From IMG/VR virus record IMGVR_UViG_3300033233_000114, positions 1 to 33,450 of that record: DNA of 33,450 nucleotides; one strand, 5' to 3'. Shown piece after piece: positions 21,812-29,357 of the stretch. The notes under the pieces are model-generated. The model saw nothing but the letters and a program-made list of their open reading frames with translations, was not told the origin of the DNA and searched no databases. The DNA comes from a virus. A program made the translations under genes and the position numbers. The stretch's first letter is position 1. The number at the start of each line of letters is the position of its first letter.

Positions 21812-22347
21812 TACGCCCCCATGTGCCCCCATGTCTTTCCCCTGACCACATCGGAGATCGTCCGGCGATGGACACCAAACGCCGCGGCAATCTCCTGCCT
21901 TGAGCAACCAACTGCCGAAAACTCACGGATCCGCCTGACTTTATCGTTAGTAAGTTTTGCATGCTTATGGCTCTCGCCCTGTTGAGCCGTCCCGTCATCG
22001 ACCATAAAAGCGAAGTTGCACGACCGCGAACCATACCGCAGATTTTCAATCCGGTTGTTAGTCCTCCCGCCGTCTATGTGCATTACATCGCAACCTTCTG
22101 GCCGGGAGCCGATAAAAGCAGCGGCGACAAGAGCATGGACGTATATTGTTTTCTTGCCGCCCCTGGTCTTCCTGAGGTCAACGGAAGGGTACCCAGTAGT
22201 GGCAAGGCCGCATACCAGGATTTTCTCCGATGTGGCGCACTCTTTACCGTCTGACCTAATGCACGTCCGGGCCATGCTCTTTACCCTCCCAATATCTGAA
22301 ACTTGGTAGGCTCCTTCATACCCGCTAATATCTTTCCAGTTTTCCAT
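21811..22347 (-). CDS. HNH homing endonuclease with NUMOD4 and HTH domains
   Basis: The product is 178 residues. The N-terminal NUMOD4 motif WKDISGYEGAYQVSDIGRVKS is followed by the HNH core: VHALVAAAFIG, DVMHIDGGRTNNRIENLRYG. A C-terminal DNA-reading helix-turn-helix follows (HAKLTNDKVRRIREF ... SRQEIAAAFGVHRRTISDVVRG). It is a free-standing homing endonuclease, spreading by cutting phages that lack it. The ATG 22347 has AAGGGA nearby. It sits between the head morphogenesis gene, which ends prematurely at a TGA, and the morphogenesis-like gene. No intron features or second exon were found. Confidence 0.9.
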   Translation of the reverse strand: MENWKDISGYEGAYQVSDIGRVKSMARTCIRSDGKECATSEKILVCGLATTGYPSVDLRKTRGGKKTIYVHALVAAAFIGSRPEGCDVMHIDGGRTNNRIENLRYGSRSCNFAFMVDDGTAQQGESHKHAKLTNDKVRRIREFSAVGCSRQEIAAAFGVHRRTISDVVRGKTWGHMGA

Positions 22348-22361
22348 TTGGCTTTTCCCTT

Positions 22362-22380
22362 CGTCTCTACCCGAGAGACG
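22362..22380 (-). promoter_or_regulatory. hairpin between the MuF-type TGA and the HNH gene
   Basis: A perfect 7-bp stem CGTCTCT/AGAGACG with loop CGGGT starts 16 nt after the in-frame TGA (22397-22399). It has no T run, so it is not a terminator. The UGA-to-loop distance (23 nt) and a G among the first two loop bases meet rules proposed for bacterial SECIS elements. It may instead control HNH translation, since the ribosome binding site follows within a few bases. Confidence 0.5.
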
Positions 22381-22396
22381 GAAATAATTGGTGGCG

Positions 22397-23122
22397 TCAA
22401 TTCCAGCCGCCCGGAGTCCCGCCCCAATAACCCGCCGCCTGCCATTCTTCAGCCGTTCTAATAGGGTCGGCCAGCGCGTCCTGGCATTCGGCCCGGGTCG
22501 CTTGGTCGTCTGGCCCGACCACCTCCCATTTTTCGGCCCCTATGCTTTCCCCGGCCTCCCGCAACACCTCCCCCTGAAACGATAGAAGCGCCGTGTTGGC
22601 GTGGGTGTAGGCGTATTTGCTTAATGGGCTTCCGGCTTTGTCCAATCCGGTTGTGGCCTCGCGCACCTGATCGACAATCTGCTTAAACGGCTGGCCGGAA
22701 ATCACCGACTTGTATAGGCCAATCCGTAAATCGTCCATGGCCTTTTCACCGATAGCCGCGAACACCTCCAGGTCGACACGGGCCAAACCCTTGAAGGTAT
22801 CAACCGACACCGTTGAGTATTCCGGCTTCGGCAATGACCGTGAGGCAAACGCTTTCCCTACCGCTTCAGGCTGCGCCCCGTAGGTGGCGACGTAATCGGC
22901 GGCGAGGTCGTTATATCCTGACTCGTGCAATGCCTGGATAAAGGCAGGCCGGGAGTTAAGCACGGTTGCCGCGTCCATCTTCGCCTGCGCCCCTGTGCCT
23001 GCCTTTGCCCCGGCCATTATCGCCACCACCCCGCTTTCCAGGTTGCCCATTACCCGCACCAACGCCTCAGCGTATTTAGCGCTTGAGGTCTCGGCGAGCT
23101 TTAGCATGGCGGTGGTTGGCAT
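22397..23122 (-). CDS. MuF-type head morphogenesis protein, ending in TGA at a conserved Cys
   Basis: The product is 241 residues to the TGA at 22397-22399. It is a helical minor head protein: long helices to about residue 100, KAMDDLRIGLYKSVISGQPF, then the MuF-like end KWEVVGPDDQATRAECQDAL and YWGGTPGGWN. Family members continue N-C-R-H at this point. Here the codon for that Cys is TGA, and the same frame then reads RHQLFPSLG before TAG at 22367-22369. The C-terminal tail is therefore lost by mutation, read through, or decoded as selenocysteine. Start ATG 23122 shares a base with the stop of a possible 16-codon leader. Confidence 0.75.
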   Translation of the reverse strand: MPTTAMLKLAETSSAKYAEALVRVMGNLESGVVAIMAGAKAGTGAQAKMDAATVLNSRPAFIQALHESGYNDLAADYVATYGAQPEAVGKAFASRSLPKPEYSTVSVDTFKGLARVDLEVFAAIGEKAMDDLRIGLYKSVISGQPFKQIVDQVREATTGLDKAGSPLSKYAYTHANTALLSFQGEVLREAGESIGAEKWEVVGPDDQATRAECQDALADPIRTAEEWQAAGYWGGTPGGWN

Positions 23123-23172
23123 TATCTTTTATCCCAGCGGTAGACGAAGTTTATTTTATGTCGTAAAATCAT
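23122..23172 (-). CDS. possible 16-codon leader ORF
   Basis: ATG 23172 to TAA 23122 encodes MILRHKINFVYRWDKR. It fills the gap between portal and head morphogenesis gene, and its stop shares a base with the next start (TAATG). It may serve only to couple translation, since the downstream gene has a weak ribosome binding site. Confidence 0.3.
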   Translation of the reverse strand: MILRHKINFVYRWDKR

Positions 23173-23177
23173 AGCGC

Positions 23178-24575
23178 TTAAATTTGCCCATTTATGCCGT
23201 CAAAGGTCGGGATTTTGGCGGCGTTCGCGTCAATCTCGGCCTTTCTGGCTGCAATATCATCCTGGGTCAAGCTGGGATCGTCCTGCTTCCAGAGCATTTC
23301 CCGACTGACCGTCTTCGAGGCAAGCTGCATCTGGCGGATTTCCTCTTTCTCCTTCAGGTTGACGGGTAAATCTGGTTCGGGGAACTTGACCTTAAGCCGC
23401 GTCCCTGGCACCAACCCCAGACCGTGAGCCTCTGACAATGCGAGACATACCTGATAAAGCGCCTGCTCAAAAGTGTCGGCTGGCTTCTGGCGTTTCTTCC
23501 GAAGCTGCAACCCTGGCAGCTCTTCGACCACCAACTTAAACCCGGAGTCTGCCGAACCTTCGCCGGAAACCTTGATATTTACGCCCCATTCCTGGCCGAT
23601 GTTGTCGCGGAAAGATTCCAGCCAGTTGCTGAATGCCCCAATTGCGACCGAGATAGACGATGGCGATTTATACTCGAAAAAGATCACCTCGTCGGGGTGC
23701 TGCTGCTTAACCTTGATAATCGAATCCGGCCCGAATATAACCCCGTCGGGCACTTCGGCGTTGGTGATAATCTGCCCGAAGGACTGGTACCGTTGGTTAA
23801 ATTTCATCTCGGTATGAAACATATTGACCCCGAGATTGAAATTGATCAACTGCTCCCATTTGCGCTTACCCCAAAACCCAGACCGGGGCGGCTTAATGTC
23901 GTACAGCACAGCGCCGGGGGTGATCCCGTAAGGATGGGGCTTTGACTCAATCACGGTCGCCGCGCCGATGGTGGCATGTGCAGAGGCCACGGAGTTATTA
24001 CCCCCGGAAACCATCATCTGCACCTCTAAATCAACCACCTGCTTGGAGTCCCAATAGTGATAGATCATCCCGCCCTTAGGGCCTATACCGCCGCCGCAAT
24101 AAAGCAGGGATTCAAGGCGCTGGCTGGGCCGGTTCCACACACAATCGGCGTTATGCTGGCTCACCGCCGAAAAATAAACCGCGCCGGTCTCGTCGTTGTA
24201 CTGCGGGATGACAATGGCGGCGTTCAGTAACCGCGCCAGGAGGTCGGCGTCTTCCAGCACTTCATCGAGATTGCTGTTTTCAATGAGCGCGTTATATGAC
24301 TCGGTGGATGGCTCGTTGATCTCGCCATTTGCGCCCACCACAATCCTTTCCGGGTTTTGCTGGTAGGTCTGTGCCGACCGGTCAACGATCAGGCCGGTGA
24401 TGTTTTCCCAGAGGGGTAAAATCCCGCGCTGCTTCCAGTTTTTTATCCCACACCCGGGCGTGTTGAGATACTCCTCGAAATGTGGCAGTTGCTCGCCGTC
24501 CAAATAATCGACGGCCTGGCGTGCGGATGCCCGTTGGTAGCCCCGGAGATTGTCGAGTAGCGCTTGATAGTCCAT
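23178..24575 (-). CDS. portal protein
   Basis: The product is 465 residues. N-terminal DYLDGEQLPHFEEYL and WKQRGILPLWENITGLIVDRSAQ, a central WEQLINFNLGVNMFHTEMKFNQRYQSFGQ and a C-terminal Gln/Glu-rich helical tail (LKEKEEIRQMQLASKTVSREMLW) follow the SPP1 gp6-like/DUF1073-like portal pattern. It would form the dodecameric channel for DNA entry and exit. Its start overlaps the large terminase stop (TGATG), consistent with the terS-terL-portal order. Confidence 0.88.
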   Translation of the reverse strand: MDYQALLDNLRGYQRASARQAVDYLDGEQLPHFEEYLNTPGCGIKNWKQRGILPLWENITGLIVDRSAQTYQQNPERIVVGANGEINEPSTESYNALIENSNLDEVLEDADLLARLLNAAIVIPQYNDETGAVYFSAVSQHNADCVWNRPSQRLESLLYCGGGIGPKGGMIYHYWDSKQVVDLEVQMMVSGGNNSVASAHATIGAATVIESKPHPYGITPGAVLYDIKPPRSGFWGKRKWEQLINFNLGVNMFHTEMKFNQRYQSFGQIITNAEVPDGVIFGPDSIIKVKQQHPDEVIFFEYKSPSSISVAIGAFSNWLESFRDNIGQEWGVNIKVSGEGSADSGFKLVVEELPGLQLRKKRQKPADTFEQALYQVCLALSEAHGLGLVPGTRLKVKFPEPDLPVNLKEKEEIRQMQLASKTVSREMLWKQDDPSLTQDDIAARKAEIDANAAKIPTFDGINGQI

Positions 24576-25846
24576 CAGTTAACCTCAACCCGGCCCCGGC
24601 CATACATGGGGTATTCATAGCTGGCATAATAGCGAATCGCGCTGATAACGTGCTGCGCGTTGTTGGTTTCGTCTTCCTGGTAGGTGCTGCCCTTTTGGAA
24701 TTGCGCGGTTTTGAATCCCCTGGCGATAGTCGGGCATTTTGACTCGTTGACGTAGATATGCCGCCTGCCGTCTGCGGTCAAGATCCGGCTGCGGAGGCTG
24801 TTCTGGCCGTCCCTTATTGACCGAGTGGACGCGAACACGCGCCGCTCAACGATAAACCCCGCTTGCCTCAAAATGGCCTCAATCTCCAGATAGTTTGACA
24901 GCAACCCGTGTTTTTCCCCAACTCGCCCGGACGGGTCACCATACAACAAAACCTTGCACGCCCGGTGGTCCTTGTACCGCTCCACGAACTCGAGGGCGGC
25001 ATGGCGTGGGGTGGCGTGGTCAAGTATGATCTCATCAACCACATAGTCAGCGCCTCCCCTGGTCTGGATAATGGCCGAACTCATCGGAAAAAAGTTGAAA
25101 TCGTGACACCACCTAATCTCTCCGGGGATAAACCCTTCGCCGGTCGCGTTGCCATCGGTGGCGTAATCCTCGTAAATCCGACCGCTGGCAGTCTCAAAGC
25201 TGGCCTCGTACTCCTGGGCAAACAGTTTCGGCGACATACGCCGCTTTGCAGCTTCAATTACTTTGGGGTCAAGGATGTCAGATGACGGCCAGGAGTAAAA
25301 CTTCCAGTCCTTATCTGGCCCCTTGGCGTATTCGGCCAGGTCGTAAAAATGGTTCAGCCCGTCCGGCACCCCGGTGAACATGCACCAAGCGTCTAGGCCG
25401 GGAGTGTCTAGGGCTGGCATGATGTTCTCGTCGATGGCTGCCGCCTTAACGTCGGCGATTTCGTCCACGTTGCCACCGGCCCAGGGGATACCCTCAAACC
25501 GGCTGGGCTTGTCTAGCCCTATCAGGTGGATTTCCGAACCGCCAACTAAGCTCATCACGAGGTCAGACTCCGATTTTCCGGCGATAAACTGAGGCCGGAT
25601 AAATTTTTTCAGGTCGTCCCAATATATTTTCTTGACCTGCCCGTAGGTCGGAGCGGCGAGGAAATAAAGGCCAGGTGTCCCAAAGGCGGACGCTATCACA
25701 TGCCGCTTGGCCCGTTCCGTCTTCCCCGACCTTCTCCCCGCCGCCACAACCTTGAACCGCACCTTGTCGGTTATCATGGCGTCTTGAACTGGGTGGCTCT
25801 TGAGCGTGTACCATCTTGCCCCCATTGCCTCGGTTAAATCGATCAT
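24575..25846 (-). CDS. terminase large subunit
   Basis: This 423-residue packaging motor has an ATPase half with Walker A AAGRRSGKT (about 34-42), an adenine-type segment YFLAAPTYGQVKKIYW, and Walker B GGNVDE (about 123-128). The RNase-H-like nuclease half has the Asp-containing CHDFNFFPMSSAII, LLYGDPSG and a last acidic site DETNNAQHVISAIRYY. It would cut concatemers and pump DNA into the prohead through the portal. It overlaps terS by four bases and the portal by one. Confidence 0.93.
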   Translation of the reverse strand: MIDLTEAMGARWYTLKSHPVQDAMITDKVRFKVVAAGRRSGKTERAKRHVIASAFGTPGLYFLAAPTYGQVKKIYWDDLKKFIRPQFIAGKSESDLVMSLVGGSEIHLIGLDKPSRFEGIPWAGGNVDEIADVKAAAIDENIMPALDTPGLDAWCMFTGVPDGLNHFYDLAEYAKGPDKDWKFYSWPSSDILDPKVIEAAKRRMSPKLFAQEYEASFETASGRIYEDYATDGNATGEGFIPGEIRWCHDFNFFPMSSAIIQTRGGADYVVDEIILDHATPRHAALEFVERYKDHRACKVLLYGDPSGRVGEKHGLLSNYLEIEAILRQAGFIVERRVFASTRSIRDGQNSLRSRILTADGRRHIYVNESKCPTIARGFKTAQFQKGSTYQEDETNNAQHVISAIRYYASYEYPMYGRGRVEVN

Positions 25847-26286
25847 CGGAGAAGGGGGGCAAGTTTCCGCATAAGATCGGAGAGGTCATCATCCCCCCCG
25901 CCATCGGGTTTGTCTCGCCAGTTGGCCTTATCGCGATTTTTAAGCCAAAATATACAGGCGGTGGTGTCAGGTGGGTAATGCTTGGTAATCGGCGTGACCG
26001 TGATTTCCCCTTGGAAATTCGAGATATGACTGTCGGGGTGGCTATATCCGGTTGCGCGTTCAAACAGGCTCCTTACTACTCGCTTGTCGTGGTCTTCTTT
26101 GGAGTCCTTTAGGGACTGTAAAAAGTCCGGGTGGTTTTCTTTCCAATTATTCAGGGTTTTTTCTGTTACCCCAAAGAAGTCAGCTATTTGCTGGTCAGTG
26201 GCTCCCAAGGCGCAAAGCTTTTCGACTTGCCCACAATATTCAGCTCGATACTTGCTTGGTCTACCCACTTGCACAACCTCTTGCAC
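25843..26286 (-). CDS. terminase small subunit
   Basis: The product is up to 147 residues. The N-terminal DNA-binding domain is a classic small-terminase HTH: YCGQVEKLCALGATDQQIADFFGVTEKTLNNWKENHPDF split over two helices. A coiled oligomerisation part follows (SLKDSKEDHDKRVVRSLFERATGYSHPD), then an end region IFWLKNRDKANWRDK. It recognises the packaging site. The start is uncertain: GTG 26286 is the longest, but GTG 26268 (VGRPSKYRAEYC) is better spaced from AAGAGG and more typical of the family. Confidence 0.85.
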   Translation of the reverse strand: MQEVVQVGRPSKYRAEYCGQVEKLCALGATDQQIADFFGVTEKTLNNWKENHPDFLQSLKDSKEDHDKRVVRSLFERATGYSHPDSHISNFQGEITVTPITKHYPPDTTACIFWLKNRDKANWRDKPDGGGDDDLSDLMRKLAPLLR

Positions 26287-26298
26287 TACCTGGACAAC

Positions 26299-26337
26299 AA
26301 AAAAGCCGCCGCGCTGGGGTTAACCAGCGGCAACGGC
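26299..26337 (-). terminator. intrinsic terminator/attenuator upstream of terminase
   Basis: The minus-strand RNA folds as an 8-bp stem, one bulged C, a further 5 bp and a loop containing UUAA, followed by six U. It lies between the promoter at 26380-26408 and terS. The stop codon of a 13-residue leader ORF lies in its loop, so ribosomes could alter folding. Confidence 0.75.
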
Positions 26338-26361
26338 TCCATTTTGATTTATTTTCGCCAT
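26320..26361 (-). CDS. 13-residue leader peptide spanning the attenuator
   Basis: ATG 26361 to TAA 26322-26320 encodes MAKINQNGAVAAG, with AGGG about nine bases upstream. The last codons form the left arm of the terminator hairpin and the stop lies in its loop. A ribosome here would break the hairpin and favour read-through into terS. This is inferred; it may be a chance ORF. Confidence 0.4.
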   Translation of the reverse strand: MAKINQNGAVAAG

Positions 26362-26379
26362 AGTTTTTACCCTGTGGCG

Positions 26380-26408
26380 ATTGTATTAAGTTTTTTTATA
26401 TTTGCAAA
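26380..26408 (-). promoter_or_regulatory. putative sigma-70-type late promoter
   Basis: Minus strand -35 TTTGCA (26408-26403), 17-bp spacer, -10 TACAAT (26385-26380), in an AT-rich patch directly after the last early gene. Transcription would start near 26373 and run through the leader ORF and terminator into the late genes. Confidence 0.55.
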
Positions 26409-26414
26409 GTTTTT

Positions 26415-26555
26415 TTAATTTGGTGGGGTTTGATGCTGCTCCTGGCTGATTTTTTCCTCCATCTTAGCATGATCAGCATTGGCGCAGACCAGGGCGAAGA
26501 CGAAAAAAGCGAACATCATCATGGACACCATTTCACGGCAGGTTACAGTTTTCAT
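26415..26555 (-). CDS. 46-aa membrane or secreted peptide
   Basis: AAGGAG lies nine bases upstream of ATG 26555. The product starts MKTVTCREM, then has an apolar stretch MMMFAFFVFALVCANA (about 12-27), then a polar tail DHAKMEEKISQEQHQ. This is either a single-span membrane protein or a signal peptide cut after ANA. A small secreted or inner-membrane protein at the end of an early operon could act in superinfection exclusion or host take-over; that is a guess. Confidence 0.65.
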   Translation of the reverse strand: MKTVTCREMVSMMMFAFFVFALVCANADHAKMEEKISQEQHQTPPN

Positions 26556-26581
26556 TTTGCGTGTTCTCCTTGTTTGTTTTA

Positions 26582-26749
26582 TTACAATTTATTCCGGCAA
26601 GAGCAGCAATACTTCCGGGCAGGGAGTTTTCCCAGCCATTGAATCCGGAGGTAATGGGATTTTCCGCACATCGGGCATTTGCATTCGGTGCTTTCCCCAA
26701 AAGGGGAACTTTCGTTTTTACCAACCCTTTGCCCGATCGCTCTGGCCAT
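26582..26749 (-). CDS. 55-aa zinc-ribbon protein
   Basis: The product is 55 residues with a CKCPMCG knuckle (about 23-29) and a C-terminal YCCSCRNKL (about 47-55), an arrangement of two CxxC-type pairs about 20 residues apart typical of zinc ribbons. The start shares a base with the stop of the DUF736-like gene (TGATG at 26749). A DNA- or protein-binding role in early infection is likely but unspecified. Confidence 0.7.
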   Translation of the reverse strand: MARAIGQRVGKNESSPFGESTECKCPMCGKSHYLRIQWLGKLPARKYCCSCRNKL

Positions 26750-26997
26750 CAGTATGGCACCTCGTCGCCCACCAGTGGCGGATGCTCCTCGCGATCGGGC
26801 TCTTTGGGCTGCGCCAGGCTGGCCTTGAGCGAGAGAAACTTATTGCCGGTGGTCTTGGCAGTCCTCACCCAGGCGGCCAGCTCGTACTCCACCCCCTCGA
26901 TGTCAATCTTGCCTTTGTAATACGGCTTATTTCCACCCTCCTCGTAGCTTTTTGATTTGAACATTGCCCCACTATTTGTGTTGTCGTAGTCTGCCAT
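26749..26997 (-). CDS. DUF736-like small protein
   Basis: The product is 82 residues. NTNSGAMFKSKSYEEGGNKPYYKGKIDIEG, read in two blocks (SGAMFKSKSYEEGG; YYKGKIDIEGVEYELAAWV), and the pattern KTTGNKFLSLKASL match DUF736/phage single-strand-binding-like small proteins. The C terminus is acidic (EEHPPLVGDEVPY), as in ssDNA-binding proteins, though the fold is not proven. It overlaps the upstream gene by 26 bases and has an AAGGAG ribosome binding site. Confidence 0.65.
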   Translation of the reverse strand: MADYDNTNSGAMFKSKSYEEGGNKPYYKGKIDIEGVEYELAAWVRTAKTTGNKFLSLKASLAQPKEPDREEHPPLVGDEVPY

Positions 26998-27217
26998 CTT
27001 TCGGAATCTCCTTAATTTGCATGTAAACGGGAAACCCTTTTTCCCATATTTTGTAGTTCCACCACAGAACCAGATTTGACTTGCACCACCTGGTTCCCCG
27101 TGGGTTCTTTATTTTCCGGCTGTTGAGTTCAGATACCACGGTGGCCAACACCCCCGGGTCGCCGGTCAGCTTCGTCATCCATGGCAGGACAATATCGAAA
27201 GTTCCATCTCGCTTCAC
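26972..27217 (-). CDS. hypothetical 81-aa protein
   Basis: The start is GTG 27217, which overlaps the preceding stop (GTGA) and has AGGAGG eight bases upstream; the longer frame to 27310 is rejected. The product DGTFDIVLPWMTKLTGDPG, then ATVVSELNSRKIKNPRGTRWCKSNLVLWW, resembles the recombinase-type segment NxRxIxxPRGxxW of serine recombinases but lacks any catalytic domain. Basic and probably DNA-binding. Confidence 0.65.
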   Translation of the reverse strand: MKRDGTFDIVLPWMTKLTGDPGVLATVVSELNSRKIKNPRGTRWCKSNLVLWWNYKIWEKGFPVYMQIKEIPKDGRLRQHK

Positions 27218-27501
27218 TCTTTCCACCTCCTGTCGGTAGCGCAAGTCACGCTGATGGGCGTCTCTTTTTTGCCGGTGATGCTGGCCTGGATGGTCAACTC
27301 CCCTTTGCACCTGGTTGAGAGGTCGTTGATGAACTGGAGTTGACGCGCCTCGTTATCGGCGTTGATCAGGTCCGGTTTCTGCCAGGAGGAAATCAGCGAA
27401 ACTCCACAGGCCCAGCACGTCACGATTACCGCCGTGACAATTAACCCCCGGGAAAGCCATCTCCCGACATCAAGCCAGAATATCTTCCAGTCCACGCTCA
27501 T
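27214..27501 (-). CDS. single-span membrane protein
   Basis: The product is 95 residues. The N terminus is VDWKIFWLDVGRWLSRG, followed by a membrane helix LIVTAVIVTCWACGVSLIS (about 20-39) and a polar C-terminal domain with two Cys (RCKGELTIQ, VTCATDRR), which would be periplasmic and could form a disulfide. It overlaps RusA by four bases. The function is unknown. Confidence 0.7.
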   Translation of the reverse strand: MSVDWKIFWLDVGRWLSRGLIVTAVIVTCWACGVSLISSWQKPDLINADNEARQLQFINDLSTRCKGELTIQASITGKKETPISVTCATDRRWKE

Positions 27502-27914
27502 TCCCTCACCGCCACGACTACTGCCGTCCGGTCGGTAAGGTCATATCGTTTGTAGGAACGGATTTCGATTATCTGAGAATCGTCCTGGTAAACAACGCCG
27601 TTCATTCCGTCCATGATAGACTTGACGATGTTGTCAAGATCCGGCTTTTTGCATGGCCAGATACGATAATCAAGGGCCTCTAAGCGAAGCTTCTTGCTCA
27701 TCGACGCTGGCGGTGCCACATAGACCACCACGGACAAGACCAGAGGCCCGGTCAACGGCACCCGGGCCCCCATCTCATGCGCTGCCAGCATCTTCACCAT
27801 CGACTCAAAATTCACCGTACCCTCAGCGGTGTAGGCTTTGACAAACCCACCGACTTTAGTAAACCTTGGCCTCATCTTCCCTACCGGTTTGCCCGGTATC
27901 GTGAACTCGATCAT
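27498..27914 (-). CDS. RusA-type Holliday junction resolvase
   Basis: This 138-residue endonuclease resolves branched DNA during replication and recombination. The catalytic region reads KKPDLDNIVKSIMDGMNGVVYQDDSQI, read as KKPDLDNIVKSIMDGMNG and VVYQDDSQI, with the three essential Asp of the RusA family. The start IEFTIPGKPVGKMRPR is also typical. A strong GGAGAGG precedes ATG 27914. It works with the DnaB-type helicase and, perhaps, the RecE/RecT-like pair across the genome. Confidence 0.9.
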   Translation of the reverse strand: MIEFTIPGKPVGKMRPRFTKVGGFVKAYTAEGTVNFESMVKMLAAHEMGARVPLTGPLVLSVVVYVAPPASMSKKLRLEALDYRIWPCKKPDLDNIVKSIMDGMNGVVYQDDSQIIEIRSYKRYDLTDRTAVVVAVRE

Positions 27915-27917
27915 CTC

Positions 27918-28076
27918 TCACCTCTCCTGTTTTTTTGATGACTTGGGGCATCTCTTCAAAACCGCCAGGGCCACCCATTGGCTAGTGAATCCTTCCGGTG
28001 GATCAACCAAACATCCCGCCTCTCGGCTCAGAAGCTCGAACCGTTCGCACTTGTTTCCGACACATATTGCGTTCAT
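27918..28076 (-). CDS. small Cys-rich protein, 52 aa
   Basis: The product is 52 residues with CVGNKC near the N terminus, a Cys at 22 (EAGCLVDPP) and RCPKSSKK near the C terminus: four Cys, suggesting a zinc-binding site. ATG 28076 overlaps the stop of a 22-codon frame (ATGA). It ends 3 bases before RusA's start. The family is unknown. Confidence 0.65.
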   Translation of the reverse strand: MNAICVGNKCERFELLSREAGCLVDPPEGFTSQWVALAVLKRCPKSSKKQER

Positions 28077-28141
28077 AGATGCCTGAACTCATATTCTTCA
28101 AGGGCAGATTTTATAGACCCGTCTTCAAGCGTTGTCTGCAT
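28073..28141 (-). CDS. possible 22-codon linker ORF
   Basis: ATG 28141 to TGA 28073 encodes MQTTLEDGSIKSALEEYEF plus three residues. It overlaps the end of the helicase gene (28125) and the start of the 52-residue gene (ATGA). It is likely a coupling device or a chance frame. Confidence 0.25.
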   Translation of the reverse strand: MQTTLEDGSIKSALEEYEFRHL

Positions 28142-29357
28142 GGTTCACCTCTTCAAGCCTGGTAAAATTGTTTATAAATTCAAGGGTTTGGTGGCCGCAA
28201 GCTCCATGCCGGTTTTTTTCAATCGCAAAGGCCAGTAGATTTGCCGGTTGTCCTTGAGTCTTTTTGTATCTCCGAAGCATTACTCCGAGGTCCGCCACTG
28301 CCGCCAGTTCACCACCTCCCTTAAATTCTAAGTTGTCGTGATTGCCTTGGGCCGTGTTATTGCTCACCTGCGACAGACAGACAATGCAGGTTTTCAACTG
28401 CTTTGCAAGGCGCTGCAAACCTTTGGCAATGTTGTTGGTCTTCTCGTACTCCGTCCCGCTCCCCGCCCATGTCATGTTCTGCACGTAGTCAATAAACACC
28501 ACGTCAATTTTCCCGCCCATCGTGATTTGGCGAAGGCGCATTTCAATATCCTGGAATGAATAAATATCGTCAAAAAGAGAAATATCCTTTTCCGCCAGCC
28601 ATTTAAGCCGATCATCTACCTCTCCCCATCCGTCCCGCAGTTTTCCGGAAAGTATCAGATTTGAATGGAATCCGGTCATCCTGGCCAACATCCGCGCCGT
28701 GTTCTGCTCTTCCATCATTTCGGTTGAAACAATCGCCGCGCGGTAGTCTCCCAACTCAAACAACCGGCAAATCATATCGACCACGCAAGCGGTCTTCCCA
28801 GCGCTGGTCTTGGCCCCAATCATCCAAACATGCCCAGGCATATACCGGATGTATTTTGCGTCTAGGAACTTATAACCAGTTGGAATTCCGTAATCAGCAC
28901 CCTTGTTATCCTGCACCGTGCGCCGGAATCTTGACACTACATCGGCCATTTTCCAGCTTTTAGATTCACGCCCGATAGATTCACCGGCCAAAGCCAATAG
29001 CTCAGACGCCAGAGAATCAGCATCTAAGGCGCTTTTGCTTAACGCTAAGGCACGTTTTCGGATATTAGCGGCCCGTGCATCGTCGGCTATCGTTTTTGCG
29101 TCACGCGCCAAATTAGAGGGGAAAGAAGCGCCAGTGGTTAAACTAGACAGCCACCCCATATCAATCTGCCCGTGAAGGTGCTTCGCCGCAGATATTAAAT
29201 CAGGCGTCCCGCCGCCCTTGGTAATCTCGACCAGCGCCCCGTAGACTATCCCGCATTTAACGGCCCGGAAATCATCGGGCCTGATTATCTCGTAAACCTC
29301 GGCCAGCTTGTGCGGGTGGTTAAGTAGCCCGCCAATTAGTCCTTGCTCTACATCCAT
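28125..29357 (-). CDS. replicative DnaB-type helicase
   Basis: The product is 410 residues. An N-terminal DnaB-like domain (EQGLIGGLLNHPHKLAEVYEII) is followed by a RecA-like motor with Walker A GAKTSAGKTA (about 186-195), STEMMEEQNTARMLARM, Walker B VVFIDYVQNM (about 285-294), CIVCLSQVSNNT and the arginine-finger region AFAIEKNRHGACGHQTLEF. It would unwind the fork for phage replication. It overlaps the upstream replication protein, which probably loads it. Confidence 0.9.
   Translation of the reverse strand: MDVEQGLIGGLLNHPHKLAEVYEIIRPDDFRAVKCGIVYGALVEITKGGGTPDLISAAKHLHGQIDMGWLSSLTTGASFPSNLARDAKTIADDARAANIRKRALALSKSALDADSLASELLALAGESIGRESKSWKMADVVSRFRRTVQDNKGADYGIPTGYKFLDAKYIRYMPGHVWMIGAKTSAGKTACVVDMICRLFELGDYRAAIVSTEMMEEQNTARMLARMTGFHSNLILSGKLRDGWGEVDDRLKWLAEKDISLFDDIYSFQDIEMRLRQITMGGKIDVVFIDYVQNMTWAGSGTEYEKTNNIAKGLQRLAKQLKTCIVCLSQVSNNTAQGNHDNLEFKGGGELAAVADLGVMLRRYKKTQGQPANLLAFAIEKNRHGACGHQTLEFINNFTRLEEVNHADNA

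Noticed and set aside
21811-23122. Group I intron hosting the HNH gene
   Set aside because: No second exon continuing the head gene appears after the HNH gene, which is instead coupled by TAATG to a different gene, and no intron core was recognised.
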